DNA of 64,000 nucleotides, taken from the NCBI RefSeq assembly GCF_012922555.1, contig NZ_WIPK01000001.1, positions 186,001 through 250,000 of the forward strand. Direction: 5' to 3'. The translations under genes and the position numbers were made by a program. Source of the DNA: Paraclostridium dentum (GTDB taxonomy: Bacteria > Bacillota > Clostridia > Peptostreptococcales > Peptostreptococcaceae). Each line of letters begins with the position of its first letter. Within the stretch, counting starts at the first letter, position 1. Positions 1 through 7,969 of the stretch are shown here, one piece after another. A model generated the notes under the pieces. That model had not been told where the DNA came from. It saw only the letters and a program-made list of their open reading frames with translations, and made no database searches.

Positions 1-60
1 ATATATTTTAAACAAAGAAGACTTAAGGAAGTTTTCAAAATCCCCCTAAAAGTACAATAA
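1..60 (+). other. possible 3' end of an upstream gene
   Basis: The first bases are open in two forward frames, one ending at 47-49 and one at 58-60, just before a terminator hairpin. This fits the last codons of a gene that begins outside the window. Neither short tail is recognisable, so the frame cannot be chosen. Confidence 0.3.
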
Positions 61-69
61 TACTATTTA

Positions 70-97
70 AAGACTGTTTTTAAAACAGTCTTTTTTG
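70..97 (+). terminator. rho-independent terminator
   Basis: A perfect 11-bp stem, AAGACTGTTTT at 70-80 against AAAACAGTCTT at 82-92, is followed by a T run. It would end transcription of the gene entering from the left. Confidence 0.8.
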
Positions 98-200
98 TTT
101 GGAAAAGTCAGTTTTTGCATTAAAAAATGGTAAATATAAACATTTAATGACTAGTTTTTTAATTTGTATTGAATAAACAAATAGAAGATGGTAATTTAAA

Positions 201-224
201 GTAAAAAGGTAAAAAGGTAAAAAG
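201..224 (+). repeat. 8-bp tandem repeat (x3) next to the agrB ribosome-binding site
   Basis: GTAAAAAG occurs three times in a row at 201-208, 209-216 and 217-224, and runs directly into the GGAGG ribosome-binding site at 225-229 of the agrB-like gene. Slippage would change only the untranslated leader. Any effect on expression is inference. Confidence 0.6.
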
Positions 225-234
225 GGAGGACTTA

Positions 235-819
235 ATGATTGAATCACTTACCGACAGACTTGTGTCATTTCTTGTGCTAAATAATATAATAGACACAGAA
301 AAATTTGAAAAATATAGAGATAAAATAAAATCTTTAATATTTTTGGCAATAAGCTTTGTAAGTGTAATTTTAGTTGGGATTATCTTCGGGAAAGTTACTC
401 AAGGAATAATACTTTTAATATGTTATTTGATAATAAGAAAATTTGCCTGTGGATATAAAGCTAAAAGTTACATTATAAGATTACTAATGTTTATGGGGAT
501 ATATATATTTACTATATATTCGAGTAGTTATGAGGATTTAACAACGTATAAGTTTTTAATTGTTTTATTTACAGTATTAAGTTGGGGATGTATATATGTT
601 TTAGCGCCTGTAGAGAATATAAAAAATAAAATGGATTTTAATGATGTACTAAGAAAAAAAATTATATCTAGAGTAATAGCCACAATAATTACTTTTTTAA
701 CAATTACATTATTAAGGGTAGAAATTATAAATGAATATGCGGCATTTACTTGTAGTGCTTTATATTGGAGTGCATTTATGTTAGTACTGGGGACTATAAA
801 AAATTACATAAACAATTAA
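235..819 (+). CDS. agrB: AgrB-like accessory gene regulator protein
   Basis: This 194-residue polytopic membrane protein belongs to the AgrB family, which cleaves an AgrD pro-peptide and helps export the cyclic autoinducer. The segment around residues 61-75 (RKFACGYKAKS) matches the place of the catalytic region, where family members usually have a His and a Cys in a G-G-x-H context. Here the Cys is visible but the usual His is not obvious. Four to five hydrophobic segments follow. The ATG at 235 has GGAGG six bases upstream. No agrD-like peptide, AgrC kinase or AgrA regulator lies beside it: the flanks hold only terminators. It may act on a peptide encoded elsewhere or be a relic. The family call is good; activity is uncertain. 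Confidence 0.75.
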   Translation: MIESLTDRLVSFLVLNNIIDTEKFEKYRDKIKSLIFLAISFVSVILVGIIFGKVTQGIILLICYLIIRKFACGYKAKSYIIRLLMFMGIYIFTIYSSSYEDLTTYKFLIVLFTVLSWGCIYVLAPVENIKNKMDFNDVLRKKIISRVIATIITFLTITLLRVEIINEYAAFTCSALYWSAFMLVLGTIKNYINN

Positions 820-822
820 GTA

Positions 823-885
823 AAAAACATTTATGGGTAGATTTTTAAATTAGGAAATCCTTACCTATAAATGTTTTTATTTTTT
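823..885 (+). terminator. terminator after agrB
   Basis: Arms at about 823-840 and 861-877 pair over roughly 17 bp with two weak positions around an A/T-rich loop, and a T-rich run follows. It separates agrB from the next gene. Confidence 0.7.
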
Positions 886-996
886 ATGCTTATTTTTATA
901 TACAATAAGGTAGATAATATAGACAAAGGAAAATTATAGGAATATAATAAGTTAGAAAAAATACTATAAAAAACTAAATATCTAAGAGGTGAAAAT

Positions 997-2040
997 ATGA
1001 AAATATTAAAATATTTACTTATATTTATACCGATAAGTATAATTGGAGAATTTATGCACTTGCCACCAACAGTAATGTTTTTATTGGCAGCATTATCAAT
1101 TATACCACTAGCGGGACTTATGGGAGAAGCTACAGAAGAAATAGCTTTTTATACAGGACCTAAAATAGGAGGCTTTTTAAATGCTACATTCGGAAATGCA
1201 ACAGAACTTATTATTTCGTTCTTTGCTTTAAAAGCAGGACTGTTTGACGTAGTAAAAGCATCTATCGCAGGGTCGGTAATAGGAAATATACTACTTGTAC
1301 TAGGAGCTAGTATGCTATTAGGAGGACTAAAGCATAAAAATCAGAAATTCAATAAAAAAGTTATAGAGGTATCATCAAGTATGCTTTTATTTGCAGTTAT
1401 AGGACTTTGTGTGCCAGCAATTTTTACGCATACAATTAATCCTAGCTTGCTAAATACAAAGTATGAGGGACTAAGCATTATTGTAGCTATAATAATGTTT
1501 ATAATATACATATTAAGTTTAGTATTTTCGTTTTATACACATAAAGATATATATTCATCAGAGCCTGAGAATGATGGAGAGGCTAAGTGGTCACTTAAAA
1601 AGTCTATATTTGTTTTAGCAATAGCTACTATATTAATAGCTATTGAAAGTGAATTTTTAGTTAGTGGTGTAGATTCATTAACGGCAACATTAGGATTGAG
1701 TGAATTTTTTGTAGGTATAATAATAATACCTATAATAGGAAATGCGGCAGAACATTCTACTGCTGTTGTAATGGCAATGAAAAATAAGATGGATGTTGCT
1801 GTAGAAATTGCAGTTGGATCTAGTTTACAAATAATATTATTTGTTGCGCCTGTATTAATATTTTTAAGTTTACTGTTTACGCCTATGAGTATTGTATTTA
1901 ATCCGTTTGAATTAGTAGCATTAATTGCGTCTGTTCTTATTGTAAATAGAGTTGCAAGTGATGGAGAATCAAATTGGCTAGAAGGTGTACAATTATTATC
2001 TGTTTATTTCATTATTGCAGCAGGATTTTTCATATTATAG
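997..2040 (+). CDS. cax: Cax-type Ca2+/H+ antiporter
   Basis: This 347-residue integral membrane protein belongs to the CaCA superfamily, Cax branch, and should exchange cytosolic Ca2+ for protons. The two inverted alpha-repeat signatures are visible: GNATELIISF near residues 66-75 and GNAAEHSTAVV near residues 249-259, each with the acidic residue that lines the ion path. About eleven hydrophobic segments can be counted, with an acidic loop in the middle around residues 185-200, as usual. GAGGTG lies six bases before the ATG. The gene stands alone between two terminators and is followed directly by an EAL-domain remnant. Length is normal for bacterial Cax proteins (about 350). Confidence 0.9.
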   Translation: MKILKYLLIFIPISIIGEFMHLPPTVMFLLAALSIIPLAGLMGEATEEIAFYTGPKIGGFLNATFGNATELIISFFALKAGLFDVVKASIAGSVIGNILLVLGASMLLGGLKHKNQKFNKKVIEVSSSMLLFAVIGLCVPAIFTHTINPSLLNTKYEGLSIIVAIIMFIIYILSLVFSFYTHKDIYSSEPENDGEAKWSLKKSIFVLAIATILIAIESEFLVSGVDSLTATLGLSEFFVGIIIIPIIGNAAEHSTAVVMAMKNKMDVAVEIAVGSSLQIILFVAPVLIFLSLLFTPMSIVFNPFELVALIASVLIVNRVASDGESNWLEGVQLLSVYFIIAAGFFIL

Positions 2041-2048
2041 ATAGAATT

Positions 2049-2300
2049 ATGGGATTTGAGGCTCTAATCAGGTTAGAATTGAAAAATAAACTAATTATGC
2101 CTAATATAATAATAGAAGAAATTAATAAGTGCGATATGATGGAAGAAGTTTCTGTTTGGATATTAAAGAGAATAGTTGAGAACTTTAAAAGATTGAAAAA
2201 TATAGAGAATATAAATGAAAAATTTTATATTTCTATAAACTTATCACTTAAAGAAATTGAAAGCATATATATAGTAGAAAAATTGAAATTATTTAAATAG
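2049..2300 (+). pseudogene. remnant of an EAL-domain (c-di-GMP phosphodiesterase) gene
   Basis: The reading frame from 2049 encodes GFEALIRLE, then the P-x-x-I-I-E-E-I segment and a YISINLSLKEIE segment. These match, in the right order and spacing, the first third of an EAL domain (EAL motif, then the conserved N-x-S strand). Everything before the EAL motif and the rest of the catalytic domain are missing. No ribosome-binding site precedes the ATG at 2049, and the frame is stopped at 2298. It is therefore a double-truncated relic, perhaps co-transcribed with the antiporter upstream. A short functional protein cannot be excluded but is unlikely. Confidence 0.7.
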
Positions 2301-2303
2301 AAG

Positions 2304-2337
2304 ACAAGCTCTGGTGTTTAACCGGAGCTTGTTTTAT
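2304..2337 (+). terminator. terminator after the EAL remnant
   Basis: ACAAGCTCTGGT at 2304-2315 pairs with ACCGGAGCTTGT at 2321-2332 (one non-Watson-Crick position), followed by a short T-rich stretch. Confidence 0.75.
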
Positions 2338-2350
2338 GTTAACATAAAAC
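2331..2350. promoter_or_regulatory. 20-bp perfect palindrome before a two-component operon
   Basis: GTTTTATGTTAACATAAAAC reads the same on both strands. It overlaps the end of the preceding terminator and ends 24 bp before the response-regulator start. It could be an operator or only the tail of the terminator; no factor can be assigned. Confidence 0.4.
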
Positions 2351-2374
2351 AAAAAGTATGAAGGAGAATGGGAA

Positions 2375-3040
2375 ATGGTTAACATATTAGTTGCTGATGA
2401 TGATTCAAGAATACTAAGGTTAATAAATGATTTCTTAAAATTAGAAGAATTTAATGTATATAAAGCAGAAAATGGAAAAGAAGCAATTGAGTTATTTGAA
2501 AAAGAAAATATATCACTAGCTATATTAGATATAATGATGCCTATTGTAGATGGGTGGGATGTATGCAAACATATAAAATCAAAATCAGATATTCCAGTAC
2601 TTATATTAACAGCAAAAGACAGTGATATAGATGAACTCTTCGGTTTTGATATAGGAGCAGATGAATATATGTCAAAGCCATTTAATCCACAGTTACTAAT
2701 TGCTAGAGTAAAAAATTTATTAAAAAGATTTAACTCATTGAAAGAAAATCAAATATTTAAGTATGAAGATATAATTCTTCAACTAAATAATAATGTAATA
2801 AAAATAGAAGAAATAGAAGTTGAACTTACACCTATAGAATATGAGTTAATGTTTATATTTTTAAATAATGTAGGAATATCATTAAAAAAAGATAAATTAT
2901 TAGACTTAGTATGGGGTTATGATTATTATGGGAATCCTAGAACATTAGATACACATATAACAAGATTAAGAAAAAAACTAGGTTATAAATCAGAATTGAT
3001 TAAAAATATAAGAGGTTTTGGCTATGTTTTTGGGCGCTAA
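2375..3040 (+). CDS. OmpR/PhoB-family response regulator
   Basis: This 221-residue protein has an N-terminal receiver domain and a C-terminal winged-helix DNA-binding domain. The acidic pocket (ADDD at residues 7-10), the phospho-acceptor Asp52 in LDIMMP, the Thr of LTAKD and the Lys of SKPF are all present. The C-terminal part has the usual DTHITRLRKKL recognition helix and ends IRGFGYVF. GAAGGAG precedes the ATG. The stop is one base from the ATG of the kinase gene, so the two are co-transcribed and probably translationally coupled. Its targets may include the two downstream cell-envelope genes that carry TGTAAC-N5-TGTAAC repeats; that is inference. Confidence 0.93.
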   Translation: MVNILVADDDSRILRLINDFLKLEEFNVYKAENGKEAIELFEKENISLAILDIMMPIVDGWDVCKHIKSKSDIPVLILTAKDSDIDELFGFDIGADEYMSKPFNPQLLIARVKNLLKRFNSLKENQIFKYEDIILQLNNNVIKIEEIEVELTPIEYELMFIFLNNVGISLKKDKLLDLVWGYDYYGNPRTLDTHITRLRKKLGYKSELIKNIRGFGYVFGR

Positions 3041-3041
3041 T

Positions 3042-4481
3042 ATGAAATCTATAAAAAATAAATTATTAACAGGAATAATACTTATAAACTCAATGATGTT
3101 AGTTGGAATATTGATATTTACTATCAGCTTTAAAGATATATATATAAAGTATACTAGTTTACAATTAGACAAATTCTCAAATGAAATAAAAGTAATATTG
3201 AATGAAAGTTTGGATGAGAATACATCGAATAAGCTTCTAAAATTAACCGAAAGTAAGGGCTTAAATCTAGATATATATAATAAAGAAGGAAACTTAGTAT
3301 TTAAGAACAGAATGAGCATGAATAATCATATGATGGGGAAGATGAAAAACAAATATGAAGTAGTAGATAAATACTATATAAATAGAAACTTAACTTCATA
3401 TATAATACATGAAAACTCAGAAAATATAGAGTTTTTATCAATCATATCTAGCACAGATGATAACTTATACACTATAGTTATTAAAACACCTATAAGTTTA
3501 ATTGAAAATAGTATAAAGATAGCTTCTAGTTTTTTAATAATTATTTTTATTCCTATAATAATTATTTCTATTATAATGGCTATAATTTTTTCAATTAAGT
3601 TTACAAAACCTATAAGAAAACTAAATGAAGTAACTGATAAAATTTCAAATCTAGATTTTAATGAACGAGTTGATATAAAAACTAACGATGAAATTGAAAA
3701 ATTAGGACAAAGTATAAATAAATTGTCTGATAAGATAAATAGTAGCTTAAATGACTTAAAATATAAAAATGACGAATTAGAAGTGCTTATTAAAAATAAA
3801 GAAAAGCAAGAAAATCTTAGAAGAGAATTTGTGTCTAGTGTATCTCATGAGCTAAAAACTCCGATAACGGTTATAAGTGGATATGCTTTAGGCTTAAAAA
3901 GTAATGTAGCGAAAAGTTATGAGGATCGAGAATACTATATAGATGTAATATATGAAGAAAGTGAAAAAATGGGGGTATTAGTTAAAGATTTATTAGATTT
4001 ATATAAGCTAGAGTCTAAGACGTTCAGTATAAAAAAAGAACAAATAAATATAAAAGACTTAATAATAGAAACTATTAGAAATTTTGAAATAAAGATTAAA
4101 GAAAAAGATATAAATGTAACCTTAAACATAAATGATATCTATATATATGTAGATAAAATTAGAATTCAACAAGTTTTATACAATTTTATAGATAATGCTA
4201 TACATCATATAGATAATAAGCGTATTTTAAATATAACTACATATAGATGTAAGGGAAATTTAAAAGTATCTATATATAATAGTGGAGAAAATATAGAAGA
4301 TGAATATTTAGATGAGATATGGGATTCTTTTATGAGAATTAATAAATCCAGAACATATAGTGACAATAGAGTGGGGCTGGGATTGTCTATTATAAGAGAA
4401 ATAATAAATCTTCATGACGGTAAATGCGGTGTTTTGAACAAAAAAGATGGTGTCGAATTTTGGTTTGAATTAAAATTGTAA
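3042..4481 (+). CDS. membrane sensor histidine kinase
   Basis: The partner kinase of the regulator just upstream has about 479 residues. A membrane segment near residues 8-28 and another near 160-185 flank an extracellular sensor of roughly 130 residues. A HAMP domain (residues about 188-240), the phospho-acceptor helix with SSVSHELKTP (His near residue 270) and an ATPase domain with NFIDNAIHH (N box) and VGLGLSIIRE (G2 box) follow. The start is not certain: the ATG at 3042 is chosen because MKSIKNK is a usual beginning. An ATG at 3024 with AGAGG eight bases upstream would overlap the regulator by 17 bp. The signal sensed is unknown. Confidence 0.92.
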   Translation: MKSIKNKLLTGIILINSMMLVGILIFTISFKDIYIKYTSLQLDKFSNEIKVILNESLDENTSNKLLKLTESKGLNLDIYNKEGNLVFKNRMSMNNHMMGKMKNKYEVVDKYYINRNLTSYIIHENSENIEFLSIISSTDDNLYTIVIKTPISLIENSIKIASSFLIIIFIPIIIISIIMAIIFSIKFTKPIRKLNEVTDKISNLDFNERVDIKTNDEIEKLGQSINKLSDKINSSLNDLKYKNDELEVLIKNKEKQENLRREFVSSVSHELKTPITVISGYALGLKSNVAKSYEDREYYIDVIYEESEKMGVLVKDLLDLYKLESKTFSIKKEQINIKDLIIETIRNFEIKIKEKDINVTLNINDIYIYVDKIRIQQVLYNFIDNAIHHIDNKRILNITTYRCKGNLKVSIYNSGENIEDEYLDEIWDSFMRINKSRTYSDNRVGLGLSIIREIINLHDGKCGVLNKKDGVEFWFELKL

Positions 4482-4492
4482 AATTTTTTACT

Positions 4493-4509
4493 TGTAACTA
4501 AGTTGTAAC
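4493..4509 (+). promoter_or_regulatory. WalR-like direct repeat TGTAAC-N5-TGTAAC
   Basis: TGTAAC at 4493-4498 and 4504-4509 are separated by exactly five bases, which matches the WalR (YycF) box consensus TGTWAH-N5-TGTWAH. It lies 50 bp before the small secreted protein gene and directly after the kinase stop. The same spaced repeat occurs before the SH3b-3D gene. Confidence 0.55.
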
Positions 4510-4558
4510 AATCGATAGTCATAATTATATTAAAGATAATTTAACAGGAGGTAGTTTT

Positions 4559-4945
4559 ATGAAATTAAAAAAAATAATATTATCACTTAGTGTTATATCA
4601 GCTATTGGATTTGGATCTATGGGGGTTATAGCAAATGCAAATGAAAAATCATCTACAGATAATTCATTTAGTTACAGGTACCAAAATAGACAAGAATGTA
4701 GACTTACAGATGAGCAACAAAAACTTATAGACAAAGGCTATAATGAACTTACAAAAGATGAAAAAACAATATTTGATAAGTACTACAAACAACCAAAAAA
4801 TAATTTAACTGATGAAGAATTAAACAAATACTTTGAAATTCATGATAGAGCATATAAGTATTTAGGAAGTGATTTTTTAGAAAATATGAAGCAAAACAGA
4901 TCTGAAAGATTAAATAATGGACATATGAAAAATGGACAAGGATAA
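4559..4945 (+). CDS. small exported protein of unknown function
   Basis: This 128-residue protein begins with a clear signal peptide (MKLKKI, hydrophobic stretch, likely cleavage after NANA near residue 28). The mature part is highly charged and probably helical, with two related segments, LTDEQQKLIDKGYNELTKDE and LTDEELNKYFEIHDRAY, and a His/Asn/Gly-rich tail. I do not recognise the family. AGGAGG sits eight bases before the ATG. The gene follows the two-component operon with a WalR-like repeat between them, so it may be a target or an accessory of that system. A terminator follows directly. Confidence 0.75.
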   Translation: MKLKKIILSLSVISAIGFGSMGVIANANEKSSTDNSFSYRYQNRQECRLTDEQQKLIDKGYNELTKDEKTIFDKYYKQPKNNLTDEELNKYFEIHDRAYKYLGSDFLENMKQNRSERLNNGHMKNGQG

Positions 4946-4986
4946 GGTAGAGGTATGTGTAATCAACGATAAAAGTTAATATAAAT

Positions 4987-5026
4987 AAAAAATAAGGTTA
5001 GTTTTACTAACCTTATTTTTTATTTA
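4987..5026 (+). terminator. terminator after the small exported protein
   Basis: A strong hairpin built on AATAAGGTTAGT (4991-5002) and ACTAACCTTATT (about 5006-5017) runs into a T-rich tract. Confidence 0.85.
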
Positions 5027-5397
5027 TATGAGGAAATGATAAATATTTATCGTTATAGATAAGTAGACAAATGGAATCTATGCAATAACTTAACATTAAA
5101 TTAACATAGAAAAAATCTATAACAAATATATAATGCATATAAAACAATTAAAATAAAAGCTATGTATATTATCAATCAATATTAAAAAAATTAACAAATT
5201 AGAATTTTAGTATTGTGTCGAAATTAAAAATTTAAGATTTATATTAAATTGAGTTTGAATTATAAACTGGATAATTTGATTTTTTAATTAGTAACAAAAT
5301 ATATAAGCAGAGCTAACAAAAAAGAGTAAATGCATTTGTAAAAACTAAAAGTTACAAAGTGAATTTACAAAATTTAAAATAGAAAAGGTGGTTAAGC

Positions 5398-5462
5398 TAT
5401 AATTTATGCTATTTTTTACAATGATTTTTATATAAAACAAGTAAAAAATAGCATAAATTATA
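5398..5462. repeat. perfect 22-bp inverted repeat with 21-nt loop
   Basis: The left arm at 5398-5419 (beginning TATAATTTATGC) is the exact reverse complement of the right arm at 5441-5462. No T run follows either arm that would make it a standard terminator, and no gene ends nearby. Confidence 0.8.
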
Positions 5463-5542
5463 ATAGTTACAAAAAAAATTTAAAAAATTTTTAAGTGAAT
5501 TTCACATACCTATGAATCCTTGTAATTTCAATAGATAAACAT

Positions 5543-5569
5543 TGTTACCAATTGTAACTCTTTTGTAAC
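5543..5569 (+). promoter_or_regulatory. triple WalR-like repeat upstream of the SH3b-3D gene
   Basis: TGTTAC (5543-5548), TGTAAC (5553-5558) and TGTAAC (5564-5569) lie at 10- and 11-bp steps, so all three face the same side of the helix. The last two have the exact N5 spacing of a WalR box. A cell-wall gene is a typical WalR target. Confidence 0.55.
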
Positions 5570-5744
5570 CAAATTTGCTTTTTTTTGGTTCTAGGTGTTT
5601 ACAAAAAGAAAAAAGTGTATTAACATTAATAACAAGTTAAAAAAAGTTACGAAAAAGTAACAAACACAAACAATATGAATTTTAAAAGACAATAAGGTCA
5701 ATAATATATAATTTTAATTTTATTTAATTGAATGGAGGAATTTT

Positions 5745-6677
5745 ATGAGTATGAATAAAAGAGCAAAGAAATCAATAGTATTAACATTAGGTTTAGTAGT
5801 TGGAGGTATGTATGCTTCAACAAACAGCATATTTGCTGCAGAGAAAGAAATAGTTACACCAGAAAAATTAAACGTGAGAAAAGGACCATCTGTAGAAAAT
5901 GATAAAATAGGATCATTAGATAGAGGAATGGTTGTTGAAATATTAGAAAGCAACAATGGATGGAACAAAGTTAAACTTTCAGACGGAAATGAAGGATGGG
6001 TAAGCGGAGATTACACTGCAAAAGAAAAAGCAACTGTAACAGCTACTGAACTAAACGTAAGAAAAGGACCATCTATAGAAAATGATAAAATAGGATCATT
6101 AGCAAATGGAACTGTAGTAGAAGTATTAGAGCATGAAAATGATTGGTATAAAGTTAAGCTTGATGACAATCAAGAAGGATGGATATGTGGAGATTATGCA
6201 TTAACTGAATCTCAAGCTATGGAGCAACAAGCTAAAAAGACTGAAGTAAAAGCTGCTACAACAAATACAGTAGAACAAAAGAATGATGTAACTGTTAAAG
6301 AAGAGAAGTCAGAAGAAGCAGTTTCAAATAGTACACAAAATAACAACCAAAATAATAATTCAAATGAATCAGCAAAAACTGAAGAAACAACTTCATCAAA
6401 CAACAATAGTGGAAGATTAATGACTGTAAATGCAAGTGCATATTCAGGTCATACTATAACTGCTACAGGAACAACTCCTAAGTGGGGAACTATAGCTGTA
6501 GACCCTTCAGTTATACCTTACGGAACAAAGGTTTATATACCTAAGTTTGATATGGTATTCACTGCAGAAGACTGTGGAGGAGCTATAAAAGGAAATAAAA
6601 TAGATATATTCATGAATAGTGAATCTGAGTGTACAACTTTCGGAAGACAAAACATAGAAATACAAATATTAGGATAA
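5745..6677 (+). CDS. exported SH3b-SH3b-3D cell-wall protein
   Basis: This 310-residue protein has a signal peptide (cleavage near residue 32, IFAAE) and two bacterial SH3 domains (residues about 35-90 and 97-152), both with LNVRKGPS and EGW. A low-complexity Asn/Ser/Glu linker (about 160-220) leads to a C-terminal 3D domain (about 224-310) with NASAYSG, the Asp of AEDCGG and NKIDIFM. The 3D fold is the catalytic domain of MltA/YabE/Rpf-type lytic enzymes, so peptidoglycan cleavage at the cell surface is likely. The usual DTGGAIKG motif reads DCGGAIKG here. GGAGG precedes the ATG. WalR-like repeats about 180 bp upstream suggest cell-wall-stress control. Confidence 0.9.
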   Translation: MSMNKRAKKSIVLTLGLVVGGMYASTNSIFAAEKEIVTPEKLNVRKGPSVENDKIGSLDRGMVVEILESNNGWNKVKLSDGNEGWVSGDYTAKEKATVTATELNVRKGPSIENDKIGSLANGTVVEVLEHENDWYKVKLDDNQEGWICGDYALTESQAMEQQAKKTEVKAATTNTVEQKNDVTVKEEKSEEAVSNSTQNNNQNNNSNESAKTEETTSSNNNSGRLMTVNASAYSGHTITATGTTPKWGTIAVDPSVIPYGTKVYIPKFDMVFTAEDCGGAIKGNKIDIFMNSESECTTFGRQNIEIQILG

Positions 6678-6683
6678 TAAATA

Positions 6684-6713
6684 GGAGAAGTCTCGATGGA
6701 GGCTTCTTTTTTA
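6684..6713 (+). terminator. terminator after the SH3b-3D gene
   Basis: AGAAGTCTC pairs with GAGGCTTCT (one mismatch) and is followed by a T run. A second small hairpin, AAGCATCA/TGATGCTT at 6744-6762, lies just downstream without an obvious role. Confidence 0.7.
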
Positions 6714-6885
6714 TATGCTTTAAAAGTTATTTAAATCGATTTTAAGCATCATATTGATGCTTTAGGGGCAACTGTGCTTAAGGAATGAAAGAAAACGTAA
6801 ATTTGGATAAATATGAGAGTGGAAAAAAGTGGGCTTTTTAAGTCTGCTTTTTTTATTGTATTAATTAAAATAAACACAAAATAGG

Positions 6886-6904
6886 AATAATGAAAATCAT
6901 TATT
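6886..6904. promoter_or_regulatory. Fur-box-like palindrome
   Basis: AATAATGAAAATCATTATT is a 19-bp inverted repeat (8-bp arms, 3-bp centre) that closely fits the Fur consensus GATAATGATAATCATTATC. A TATACT -10-like element follows at 6911-6916, so a bound repressor would block the promoter of the transporter starting at 6946. Confidence 0.6.
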
Positions 6905-6945
6905 AACTATGATATACTATTAGAATAATGAAAGGAGGACTAGCT

Positions 6946-7920
6946 ATGGAAAATATAAATAAATTTCAAAGTTTTATGATTTTATTAATGGTGGCTATTG
7001 GAATTTTTATTGGACAATTTGACATAATTAGAATGTATAGTGAGTATCTAATAATGCCCGCTCTCATGATAATGTTATTTTTAGTATTTTTACAAATTCC
7101 TTTAAAGGATATAGTTAAGTCATTTAGTAATAAAAAATTTACAATAACATCGATTTGTATAAATTTTATATGGACACCGATTCTTATTTTTATACTTGGA
7201 AAATTGTTTTTAGGAAATAACCCAAGTTTGTTGATTGGATTTGTTATGTTGATGGTAACACCTTGCACAGATTGGTACCTAATATTCACTGGAATAACTA
7301 AAGGAAATGTTGCATTAGGGGCGTCGATATTGCCTCTAAATTTAATATTGCAATTATTACTTCTGCCAATATATGTATTGCTTATAGGCGGTTCTAGTGT
7401 AGAAATCGAAGTACTTAGTTTACTAAAGGGAGTAGTTATGAGTTTAATTATTCCATTAATACTATCTATTATTTTAAGAAAAATAATTATAAGTAAAAAT
7501 GGCAAAGATTTTTTTGAGGAAACAATAACTTCAAAAGCTTGTGATTACCAAGGTCATTTTTTAAATATAGCCATTGTTGCTATGTTTGCATCTCAAGGTA
7601 AAGTTTTAATTCAACATCCGGAAGTTCTATTGCAATTACTTGTACCTGTATTGTTGTTCTTTGCAATCAATTTAATAGTAGGAATATTTGTATCTATAGG
7701 AATAAATTTAAATAGGGAAGACTCTATCGCATTAAATTTCACAACGCTTGCTAGAAATTCACCTATAGCATTAGCTATAGCTGTTGCTACTTTCCCAGAT
7801 AAGCCATTGATATCATTAGCTCTTATTATAGGCCCATTAATAGAATTACCCGTACTTTTCATAATATCAAAAATACTTTTAAAGAATAATTTTGCAATTA
7901 ATGAAAGTGTCTCAAAGTAG
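6946..7920 (+). CDS. BASS/ACR3-like membrane transporter
   Basis: This protein of about 324 residues has eight to ten hydrophobic segments and the layout of the bile acid:Na+ symporter / arsenite-efflux (ACR3) superfamily. The region TPCTDWYLIFTGITKGN resembles the conserved Cys-containing segment of ACR3, and ARNSPIALAIAVATFP resembles its second signature. The substrate cannot be fixed from sequence, and no ars genes are nearby. The ATG at 6946 is chosen because AAAGGAGG sits just upstream; an ATG at 6928 lies before that site. A Fur-box-like palindrome in the promoter suggests that iron or another metal status controls it. The hairpin of its terminator overlaps the stop codon. Confidence 0.75.
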   Translation: MENINKFQSFMILLMVAIGIFIGQFDIIRMYSEYLIMPALMIMLFLVFLQIPLKDIVKSFSNKKFTITSICINFIWTPILIFILGKLFLGNNPSLLIGFVMLMVTPCTDWYLIFTGITKGNVALGASILPLNLILQLLLLPIYVLLIGGSSVEIEVLSLLKGVVMSLIIPLILSIILRKIIISKNGKDFFEETITSKACDYQGHFLNIAIVAMFASQGKVLIQHPEVLLQLLVPVLLFFAINLIVGIFVSIGINLNREDSIALNFTTLARNSPIALAIAVATFPDKPLISLALIIGPLIELPVLFIISKILLKNNFAINESVSK

Positions 7921-7938
7921 TCACTTTCATTTTTATTT
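7902..7938 (+). terminator. terminator overlapping the transporter stop codon
   Basis: TGAAAGTG (7902-7909) pairs with CACTTTCA (7922-7929), followed by a T-rich run. The left arm lies in the last codons of the gene. Confidence 0.75.
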
Positions 7939-7940
7939 TA

Positions 7941-7969
7941 TTGACATGTCACAAAAATAAAGTTACATT
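7941..7969 (+). promoter_or_regulatory. sigma-A-type promoter of the pantothenate operon
   Basis: TTGACA at 7941-7946 and TACATT at 7964-7969 are 17 bp apart. The transcript would have a leader of about 110 nt before panG. A GGGTGGTA within it recalls a T-box, but the rest of that motif is missing. Confidence 0.6.

Larger units (their letters stand above)
5027..5744. other. 718-bp gene-free, very AT-rich region before the SH3b-3D gene
   Basis: No reading frame with a ribosome-binding site is seen on either strand. The region holds a perfect 22-bp inverted repeat (5398-5462), three TGTWAC units in phase (5543-5569), isolated GTTACA words at about 5350 and 5465, and one TGTCGAA (5216-5222) that resembles a Spo0A box. 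A long leader with several regulator sites for the downstream wall protein is the simplest reading. Confidence 0.5.

Noticed and set aside
820-996. An agrD peptide gene next to agrB
   Set aside because: No short frame with a ribosome-binding site and a central Cys is present on either side of agrB.
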